Assembly (NCBI GenBank): GCA_015680685.1
Contig: MNCI01034200.1
Location: 156,854 to 184,847, forward strand
DNA: 27,994 bases
Direction: 5' to 3'
Origin: Gnetum montanum
Taxonomy: Eukaryota; Streptophyta; Gnetopsida; Gnetales; Gnetaceae
In this document: positions 20,527 to 27,994 of the stretch, piece by piece
Numbering within the stretch: the stretch's first letter is position 1
Layout: every line of letters starts with the position of its first letter
Translations under genes and position numbers: made by a program
Notes under the pieces: generated by a model
Seen by the model: the letters and a program-made list of their open reading frames with translations, nothing else
Told to the model about the DNA's origin: nothing
Database searches by the model: none

Positions 20527-20582
20527 GGTGTGGTCCTCATCGCAAAAATTCAAAAGAAAAACATGAGGATTCAAAGCACACC
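20527..20582 (+). other. Conserved two-part hairpin, element D copy 1
   Basis: Outer stem GGTGTG (20527-20532) with CACACC (20577-20582); inner stem TCCTCAT (20534-20540) with ATGAGGA (20563-20569); bulge TTCAAAG. Compared with the element A copy, two stem positions changed on both sides so that pairing is kept. Confidence 0.65.
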
Positions 20583-20622
20583 CCTTGGTCGAATGCATGC
20601 AACCAAGCATGGGTCTTTGCAT

Positions 20623-20693
20623 GGTGTGGTTCCCACAAAATAACATGAAAAACAAAAATAAAAACCTAAGTTTGTGGGAATTCAAAGCACACC
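20623..20693 (+). other. Conserved two-part hairpin, element D copy 2
   Basis: Outer stem GGTGTG (20623-20628) with CACACC (20688-20693); inner stem TTCCCACAAA (20630-20639) with TTTGTGGGAA (20671-20680), a perfect 10-base stem; bulge TTCAAAG. Again paired changes relative to the other copies. Confidence 0.65.
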
Positions 20694-21461
20694 CCTTAGA
20701 TTGCCTCTCATGGGTCATGAAAACTAGTTATGGGACTCACTCTGTCCCCTCTAACTTAGTCCCATTTCACTTCCTTCCTCTCACGCCTATTGGAGTGGTG
20801 GTTCTCTATGGGTGCATTCTCGTATAGTTGGAGGATGGACGAGGCTTCGCATGTTGCTGCGATGTCACTGTATGTGGTTGGTTTTGGGTCCGAACTTAGG
20901 AAAGGTCCTACCAGGTCACTTAACCACAACTTCACATGGGGTTTCATGTGACTGATGATCGAAATTCCAATTCTCTCGCCTCTCTCTTTACCCATTTCTC
21001 TCCATAACTCACCTCACTACCCATCTTATGTTTTGAAATTTTGTCATGATTTTCATGAACTTCTCATGCCTTGGCAGGTTCTCATGGATGGGGGTATAAC
21101 TTGTGATCACCATTTCTTGACCCTGGGGTCCACAGACTTTGGTGTTGAGGATATGCACAAGCTATTGAGGCTACCGCCTACTATGGGGAGGACCCACTTG
21201 CATATTCCTGGTCCCATTTGTTAGCCTCCCGTCCTTTTGATTTCATTGGTTGATTGTTTTCATGATACCCATCGCTTGACTTCTTCTTCACAGAGTTCTT
21301 TTTCACCACACTCTTCTACTTTTTGACTCTCTTTTGTGCCCCACTTACCTTCCTCTTTCTCTTGGCCCAATTCCTAGTTTCTCAAGCTCTTCAACCATCC
21401 CAATTTGACATTTTTAATTGATTTTTTGGGCTTTCTTTTGTTGGGTCAACACTGGTCAATA

Positions 21462-21550
21462 GGTGCAACCCCCTGCATATACGGGGCCCCATATACGCAG
21501 CCCCCTGCATATATGTGGCCCTGTCGACACAGCAAAAACCTTATATATAC
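21462..21550 (+). promoter_or_regulatory. U3-like palindrome array and TATA box upstream of ORF3
   Basis: Repeated CATATACGG/CATATACGC/CATATATGTGG units with GGGGCCCC and GTCGAC palindromes are followed by TATATATA at 21542-21549. The arrangement and words resemble the U3 of the element D LTR (GTCAACTAGG, CGTATAC, GTGGCCCCGT, then TATAAATA). It could be an internal promoter for ORF3, about 410 bases upstream of its start, or a remnant of an LTR. Confidence 0.4.
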
Positions 21551-21962
21551 CCCCGTTGCACATAACATTTAGCTCATTCCGCAAACAAATTGGGGGGAGA
21601 TTTTTCATTTTTTCTGCCTCAACTCTTCTTGCAAGAACTTATGTTGTCTATCGTGTGTCCTAATCTACCTATCCTTCCCCTCTTTAGCAACTACAGGAAT
21701 GCTCTTAGTTGTGGGGGGGCGAGGCCTACTAAAAATTAATTAATTGATTATAACTTTGCACCTCTTACGGGAAGAAATAAAAACAATAGTTAAACTCCAA
21801 CTTATCCTTTATTGTTTTTTGTTCTAATCTATCAACTAATACTCCGGTGGATTTAATGGGATGCATGTGCCCGTACCATAACTTAGTCAAACTGAGAAGG
21901 TGTATGAGGTCCATTTTGAATAGCTTGTGCATAATCTAATTAGTGGTTATGGTTGATTACAA

Positions 21963-24819
21963 ATGGCACCAAAACTAAGACATCTAAGGGGAGAAGGACC
22001 ATCACAACCTAGGGACAAGTGTCCATGAATGAGAAGGGGACAAGGTGTGCAGCACCCAGAGCATGCAGAGGGCTCTCATTCAACTGGCCCTCTCTACAAA
22101 GGACCTGATGTGGAATCTATCCATCAAATTCCCAAAGAGGAGATTCCTAGCGAGCAATCGCAAGGGGATGAAACTCTGGGGATAGTGCCATGGCTTGAGG
22201 TCACCCTGACCCAAGCATGTCTTGACGCTATCAAGCCACGGGAAGTGCAACGAATGGTCCTACAAGAGTTAAACTTTGGACCATTTCTCGAGAATGCACT
22301 AGAAGATGTGAAGCTTCAATTGCAAAATTCTCCTATGTGCCCAATCATCAAATCCAGTGGTGAATGGTACTTAGGAGAAACTTATCTCTTCTGGACAAAT
22401 CGACAACTGGGGTCCAGAGTAAGAATCAAGGACATCTATATCTCTTACTCTGCAAAAGCAATCGCACAAGCTATGGGTTGCCAGAGACCAAAGCTGATGT
22501 GGTAGAGATCCTGAAGCAAGCAGATCTCGAGGTAAAAGGGGAATGGATTAGGTAGTGCTAAGGGGTGGATCGCAAAGAGTTTGGCACTCTAACCACCGCG
22601 GAGAGAGTGTATTCAAAAATTGTGTCTTACCACCTGAACCCAATGGTGAGACCCAGAAAAATCACTATCTTCTCCGCTCGTGCATATGCCTCCTTAAGTG
22701 GGAAATTCCCAATGAGCCTTCAACAATTGCTATTCTTGGAAATTGAAAATAGGTTCGCTAAAAGTAAACATGAAGGTAGGCTCTCCCCTTCCCCTTCCTA
22801 ATCAGGAAGTTATGCAAATGGGCAAGGATAGCACGGTATGCCAATGATACACTCTGACATGCCCCGATTGCCTCATGGCAGGAAATGATGAAAGATAGGA
22901 CTCCAACCACCACACAAACTAAGGAGGAGTACAACCACCTCCATCACCTACGTAAACAACGAGGTTGGGTTTGCAAACCATCGTAGAACATATATGAAAA
23001 ATCCAGCAATTGCTCTTGAGCCAACAAGAGTAATCTGGAAGGACCAGTGGAGGAGAAGACCCTTCAGTCTATTGCCCTGCAATGAGCCACCAGGAGTAAG
23101 TGGCTCGATCAATAAGTTTTCTAGAAAGAGTAAGGCTGATGTTCTCTATCACCCAAACACAAGTACCCGCAAGAACTAATCCTAGTGTCCAGGAAGTAAT
23201 GGTATCCACCAAATAGTTATTTCCTGAAATTTCGAGGAATGTCGCTACTTTCTCGGTACGCTTGGAAGATGGTGAGGGGGCGAAAATCCTGGTGATGCAG
23301 CACCAAGGACAAGAGATTACAGCCGAAGTGGGTGCTAACACGATTGCTACGGCCCTCAATGCACCAGCAACACCTGTACCAGATGTACATGGACTCGAAG
23401 ATGTATAGGCATTCGCTGGGACTTCACATAGCAAGATCGATGCAGCCCAACATGAAGAACTGTTGGACCGACTAGTGGGAATCGGGAAACTGCTTTCGGA
23501 TGTATTCAACCTTCCAGATAACATCATAGCAACCTAGTCAGAGCTGCTCTTGGCAAGGGATAAGAGCCTCATCTTGGAAGGGCAACTTGAAGTTGCTCAA
23601 GCCAATTGTCAACGCTTGGCAACAGAAGTAGCCCAATTAAGGACCCAACTTGCCAATCTAGCTCTCCTCAACCATGAGCTCACCAGAGACGAAGCTTTTC
23701 AATAGCTTTAGGTCAAACTTCAGATAGTTGAGGATGAGTGAGAGTCGGCGATCCTTGATAAGTCCTTGGCATATGCTCATGCATATCATTTAAACAAGGA
23801 CTTGACAGAGGTTCGCCAAGAGAATGTCAGGTTGACTGTAGAAGTCCATCGCTTGCACAATGTTGGTGCTGAAAATGAGCACATGAAAAGCTTTTTTCAC
23901 CAATAGCAGGAAGAGCTAACCAGGGTGAATGCTGATGTGAGGAAGGAAGTTGGCCACTGAAAATCAAAATCTATCTATGGAGGAGGTTCAAACCTTGTGA
24001 CAAAAATCAACCATTGAAATTTCCGCTTGGAAGAATGAAGCCCTTAAGTTTGAAAAAGTTAAAAATCATTACAAGGACCATGTGGAATTATAAAAGAAAG
24101 TGAATGAGAAATAGATTCAAGTTGCAAAGGCTAAGATGAACCAAGTGCTCCAGTAGCTCCGAGAAGAAGGCAAGGTATGGAAACCTATCTTTGATGGGTT
24201 GAATGCCTACAACCAGGCTGAAATCTACCTCAAGGAACTACAAATTGAAGAAATGACAGAGTACATGGAGCTGGCCAACCTTCGCTATGGAAACATGGCT
24301 ATGCTAACAACTAGAAAACCGTGGTTTGACCTAGAAAAGCAAGTGGCCGCCTCGTATTCTTTATACAAGAGGGAGTTCCAAGCGCACAAAGCGACAAAAC
24401 AAAAATTGGAAATAGCAAATGCGGAACTCAAGGTTCTCCACAAGCGTTTTGAAGGACAATGTGCAGTCATGGAGAACTTGGCCCATCAAATGAATGACTA
24501 CCAGCAGCTGCAAACATCAATTTGAGCATTCGACATCAAACAAAAATAGTTCACAACCTAGTTTGTCAACTTGAAAGAACTCTTCCTTGTGCTTCCGTGC
24601 CCTTGGGAGGTTCCCATCTCGGCATACATTGGTGAAGCCACCTAGATAGCGAACAATCCTAGAAGTAAGGAAGAAAAAATGAGGGCCCTCTTGGAGGCTT
24701 TTTAGTTACCTCCAGAAGTTGCAATTGCTATGGGGAAACCATCATTTGTGCCACTGCTGCCACGTGGGCCAGAGGCTGGTGAAGGTCCATCAGAACCACC
24801 GCCACCAGGGACGATGTAA
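21963..24819 (+). pseudogene. Third ORF of element D: plant retroelement protein with coiled coil, degraded
   Basis: From ATG 21963 (MAPKLRHLRGEG) several frames join into one former protein of about 950 codons ending PPPPGTM and TAA at 24817-24819. Segments: an N-terminal acidic region; VPWLEVTLTQACLDAI and SGEWYLGETYLFWTN; then KEFGTLTTAERVYSKI, LNPMVRPRKITIFSARAYA and SLSGKFPMSLQQLLFLEI (about 22565-22745), which has the layout of the plant transposon-protein domain found after pol in Athila-like elements. From about 23530 to 24525 there is a long heptad-rich coiled coil (LEVAQANCQRLATEVAQL, VRQENVRLTVEVHRL, KLEIANAELKVLHKRF). A short Pro-rich tail follows. There are many stops and at least three frame changes. 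Its function is not known; no signal peptide or membrane segment is visible, so an envelope role has no support here. Domain family assigned from memory of pattern. Confidence 0.65.
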
Positions 24820-25077
24820 TCTTCTCTAGCAATTTTTGCATCTTTCAACACAGCAAAGAATCCAAGACCTTCAGAGTGTTTAATTTTTGTCTCTGAACAC
24901 CTCCATTTTGTAATTTTTCTTTCTCTATACACTCGAGCACTTGGTGCATCAGTAGAATTGGCGTTGTGTCATGTGTGTGTGTCATGTCTGTCAAGTCATG
25001 TGTGTTGTAATAAAAAGTCCATACCTTCCAAATTATAGAGGAACTCGAGAATGTGTTTTTACTCAGTCATGGAGGTA
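24820..25077 (+). other. 3' leader to the polypurine tract, element D
   Basis: Non-coding. It matches the last 160 bases of element A (GTCATGTCT..., GAGGAACTCGAG, GTTTTTACTCAGTCATGG). The polypurine tract is reduced to GGAGGTA at 25071-25077, with one A inside the G run. Confidence 0.7.
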
Positions 25078-26033
25078 TGATGAAACGCTAAACAATTGAT
25101 GAGTCAACTAGGCCACGTATACATTGCCCCGTATATACGATCGCATCGACGTGACCCTATCAACGCATCCCTCCATGCGTCAACGTGGCCCCGTTTACGC
25201 GGAGCTTATTTCAGCCTATAAATAAGTGGGCTCCTGCCACACTTAGGGACCTTTTTGGCAGGTGTAGCGAAGCTCTTGCAATTTATTTCTGCGAGAGTTA
25301 GAATATTTTCCAAGTGCTCGCAGTAGGTGTAAGAAAGGTGTCCGGCTTTTTATTCAAGTGCTAATGTACTTGAGCCCATTGGCATGAATGGCAATAAAGA
25401 CAANGAGTGCTAATGTACTTGAGCCCATTGGCATGAATGGCAATAAAGACAAGCTTTTCAAGCATTCCTTGTAGCAATTGGACTTAGTCATTTGATGCAT
25501 TTAATAGTTTGATATTTCTATGCTCTAATAATTCCTTAAGTTTCTGTTGTTATTATTTTAATCGCTATTACTCTTTTATAGTTCATAGAAACCATAAGTA
25601 CAACCATCTCGAACGTAAACCCAACACTTGGCAACCCAGCGATGCTTAACGTCTGGTAACCAGTAGTGGTTAGGGGATATGCTCAGGATGTGCACAGAAG
25701 ATGGGATCGGATACTTATGCTAGGAAGAGCTAAGATATAAATTAGGATAATTATAGATTACGTAATATTCCATTCCTTACTTTCCATTCCAAGAATTAGA
25801 TGCTAGAAGATAAAGTGAAGAAGCCATAAAAATCATTTGCCTCAATCTCACTTAATGATCGTAATTAGAACATCACAAGTGAGGTTGGGAAGACAACGAT
25901 CATTCTAACACAAGGTTTTGCAGGTTAGGGTCTGGTGTATGCAAAGTGCTTACAGTTTATGGAATTTGACCGAGTCACGTGTGAACGCCCATGATTCGCA
26001 TTGTTGGGCATAGGGGTACCTAGCCACTCATCA
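25078..26033 (+). repeat. 3' LTR of element D
   Basis: TGATGAAACG to TCATCA. TATA box 25217-25224; AATAAA at 25393-25398 and again at 25442-25447 because of a duplication around an undetermined base. U3 contains CGTATAC, CGTATATACG and GGCCACG/CGTGGCC palindromic pairs. It differs from the 5' LTR at many sites, mostly transitions. Confidence 0.92.
25357..25452. repeat. 47-bp duplication around N at 25404 (probable assembly artefact)
   Basis: 25357-25403 and 25406-25452 are the same sequence, separated by N and one base. The 5' LTR has one copy of this segment. Confidence 0.85.
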
Positions 26034-26944
26034 ATTATCAAACTTCACAGTTTCTATATAAATGTTCCATGCTCCTATCCATATTTGTATTGGGTAATTT
26101 CCTTGTTCCATATAAAATGTCAAACGTATTTTCCTATTACATATTTAGAAAGCTTAAGATGTCTTGTCATCCTAACCCATTAAAATAATACAAGATAAGT
26201 CAATAAAGAAAAATAACAAATGATATTACTACAATCTATGATTAAAGGGAAACGAAAAGTTGGTGCAATTCATCAGCCAATGACAAAGTGAAAAATAAGA
26301 TTTCAACATTAATTTATTTGAAAGTAGGAGTAACTGAAATCTATTAACAAATAAAAAATAGCAAACAAGCGTATTATAGCTCTTAATTAAAGATTCTTAC
26401 AAATCATTCAACAAGGGAGAGAAAAAATAGTAATGCTTCATTTTAGTAAATGAGAATAAAAAAAATTTGCATGATTTCGTCATTAAAAGGTATATGAAAT
26501 GTAGGGATTGCGACATTTTAACAAATGAGAAAGCAAGTACGATAACATACATAATCAAAATTTTAAAAAAAAATACGAACATAAATGCATTCAAGGAAGA
26601 GATGGAAAAACACCAAAAAAACTCGACTTAGACAGTGAATCTACAAATAATGTGGGATGGTAGCATTGGATAGTGGACATTCATGGTAAGCGTATTCATG
26701 GTAAGCGTTTTGCATCATGGTTGTAGTTACATGAGGATGTGGGAGTTAGGAATGTTCCACGTACTTGCAGTAATGACGACAGACGTGGTAATAACAGCTG
26801 TTAAGAAGGGAGCAAAGACACGTTGCAAAAGGATCAAAAGGGGAGCAGGCATGTGAGAGATGTCCCAAGTGGTGGTTCTCTTGGGCTCTCCCCATGGTTC
26901 AGGGGCCATGGAACACTCTGAGGTGCCCTCAGGTGGCTCTCAAG
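26034..26944. other. Right flank of element D, nothing identified
   Basis: AT-rich to about 26640, then of mixed composition. A short tandem repeat, CATGGTAAGCGT.TTCATGGTAAGCG, lies at about 26680-26710. No ORF of note, no terminal repeats and no known protein fragments. Confidence 0.5.
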
Positions 26945-27372
26945 TGTTACAAAACCCACCCCAGCTTGGTGGTACCAAGCTAGCAATAGGACACACTCCT
27001 GTTGCAACTCTCTTCTCTAAGTCCTCTTCCTTCCCTCTTCTTTGTGGAGAACTACATGGCCCTGATTCTACGGCGGTCGTAGATATGTAGGCAACCAACA
27101 CTGGATAGTTTTGGTGTGGTGCCATGCCACACCTTATACCAGATTGTGAGGGATTTGGGGGTGAGGTACTTTCCCTTGTAGGTGCATCGTCTTCTCTTCC
27201 ATCGATGTGGTCTATGAGGTTGTGTGTGTGCTTGTTTGCTTGGTTCTCTTCTTCTTGCACTTGTGAGATGCTTGTTTGTTTCAGGCGTATTCCTCAGGTC
27301 TTCCCCCCCAGATCTGTTGGATCTTTGTGAATTCCTTGGGGTGCCGGGCAACGTCGGGGCAATGTTGTTACA
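26945..27372 (+). repeat. Probable 5' LTR of a Ty1/copia element
   Basis: The right edge is fixed by the primer binding site two bases later. The end TTGTTACA mirrors the proposed start TGTTACAA with one mismatch (TGTAACAA expected). AGCTTGGT and ACCAAGCT form an 8-base inverted repeat at about 26963-26981. Length 428 bases is normal for a copia LTR. The left edge is an inference, since the second LTR is outside the window. Confidence 0.55.
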
Positions 27373-27374
27373 GA

Positions 27375-27386
27375 TGGTATCAGAGC
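27375..27386 (+). promoter_or_regulatory. Primer binding site, initiator tRNA-Met
   Basis: TGGTATCAGAGC is the exact complement of the plant initiator tRNA-Met 3' end and the usual primer site of Ty1/copia elements. It lies two bases after the TTACA end of the LTR. Confidence 0.85.
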
Positions 27387-27994
27387 TTTGTACAATTTTA
27401 GTGATTGGCAAAAGTTTCTCGCTAAGTGGGTATTAGGGTTTGTGGTTTGTGAGGTTTTCGATAGAAACTAGCTAACCCCATTCTCAACTTTGGTTAACCA
27501 CTCCCTTGGAGGGTGGCCTTGTGCTCTTTGGTGGTGTTACTCCATTGAGCTTGTTTGGTTAATGGTCTCTTCGAATTGATACCTAGGTGATCTAGGATCA
27601 TATCCTTATGTGTTTTGAATAGTTTCTTGATGGCAATGTTCTTCACTCTTCATAAGGGGATAGATGAGAAATTGTGAGCAATTGATGTATGTTGCTCTTC
27701 CTAAGGATATAAATGATGGTGTTGTGTTGATGTCTTTCACTTGTTTACTTGTGGTTGGACTAGTTGTGATTGTATGCGATATGGTTGAGAGGAGTTCTAC
27801 TGGCAACTCAAGAATTTTGTTGCTCAAGGAGCTCCCATCTCAAGTCTCCAGTGATTCATCTGGGATGAATCAGACCAAGTCTCTGCTTCGGTCTCCATCT
27901 AGATGACATGTTTCGAGATGGCATTTGTTGAATTGTGCAGGATATGATATCCTTGGCACTCCCACTCACCCTAGATATAGTGAGTATGGGAAAA
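27387..27994 (+). mobile_element. Leader and start of the Ty1/copia internal region, cut by window end
   Basis: No clear gag. The open frame 27664-27906 (80 codons) has a hydrophobic stretch (LLVVGLVVIV) but no copia gag motif. It may be untranslated leader, decayed gag, or a non-autonomous element without gag. Confidence 0.35.

Larger units (their letters stand above)
20521..20700. repeat. Two tandem copies of about 96 bp carrying the hairpin
   Basis: Copies begin at 20521 and 20617 with TTGCATGGTGTGGT and end with TTCAAAGCACACCCCTT. Element A has a single copy at 1049-1113, so the unit was duplicated in element D or lost in A. Confidence 0.8.
19932..21962 (+). other. Non-coding spacer between pol and ORF3 of element D
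   Basis: No sustained frame, though 20955-21224 holds a 89-codon stretch with GSTDFGVEDMHKLLRLPP that could be a remnant of a coding region. The spacer includes a T-rich segment that matches the start of the element A minisatellite, two hairpins at 20527 and 20623, and a palindrome-rich segment with a TATA box at 21462-21550. It is colinear with positions 320-1830 of element A, so this spacer is a stable feature of the family. Confidence 0.6.
12672..26033 (+). mobile_element. Element D: full-length but dead Athila-like Ty3/gypsy retrotransposon
   Basis: The structure is 5' LTR (12672-13736), primer binding site (13738-13755), gag, protease, reverse transcriptase, RNase H, integrase (to about 19931), 3' spacer, third ORF (21963-24819), polypurine tract and 3' LTR (25078-26033). 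Both LTRs begin TGATGAA and end TCATCA. The tRNA-Asp-type primer site, the FMDDFS.YG motif, the RT-proximal sequence and the extra ORF after integrase all fit the Athila group of Ty3/gypsy. The internal region is about 11.3 kb. Every coding part is broken by stops and shifts, so the element could move only if helped in trans. The LTRs differ at many sites, so the insertion is old. Confidence 0.92.

Noticed and set aside
23069-23527. Minus-strand 152-codon ORF
   Set aside because: Antisense to the degraded third ORF of element D; Ser/Ala/Leu-rich without motifs.

Overview
The window is nuclear DNA of a land plant. It holds one well-preserved gene in a landscape of old LTR retrotransposons. The evidence is a xyloglucan endotransglucosylase/hydrolase (XTH, a plant cell-wall enzyme) with a GT-AG intron and plant-style AATAAA signals, Ty3/gypsy elements of the Athila type, and the start of what looks like a Ty1/copia element. 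The species cannot be named from the sequence. The second XTH exon is strikingly GC-rich at third codon positions, while most surrounding DNA is AT-rich.

Layout. 1-4820: remains of at least three related Athila-like elements in the same orientation: the 3' internal part and 3' LTR of element A, the 3' tail and LTR of element B, and a 5'-truncated LTR C. 4821-5718: XTH upstream region. 5719-7505: XTH gene (exons 5719-5917 and 6637-7505), followed by a duplicated polyadenylation-signal block. 7723-12651: AT-rich DNA containing a diverged duplication (about 7820-8455 and 10158-11433). Each copy carries the same exon-like fragment on the minus strand. 12672-26033: element D, an Athila-like element of about 13.4 kb with both LTRs, a tRNA-Asp-type primer binding site, gag, protease-RT-RNase H-integrase, a long 3' spacer and a third ORF (21963-24819), all broken by stops and frameshifts. 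26945-27994: probable 5' LTR, initiator-Met primer binding site and leader of a Ty1/copia element that runs out of the window.

How it works together. Only the XTH looks functional: a secreted wall-remodelling glycosidase/transglycosylase whose C-terminal tail is ambiguous between two reading frames. Element D cannot transpose by itself. Its integrase has Lys at the DD35E Glu, RT-RNase H carries a deletion, and most in-frame stops fit C-to-T or G-to-A decay.

The most interesting unexplained signals are: a hairpin in the retroelement 3' spacer, present three times with compensatory changes in its stem; a U3-like palindrome array with a TATA box inside element D just upstream of its third ORF; the alternative Ser/Thr-plus-hydrophobic tail of the XTH; and the duplicated minus-strand exon fragment. 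I found no clearly new biological system beyond these.
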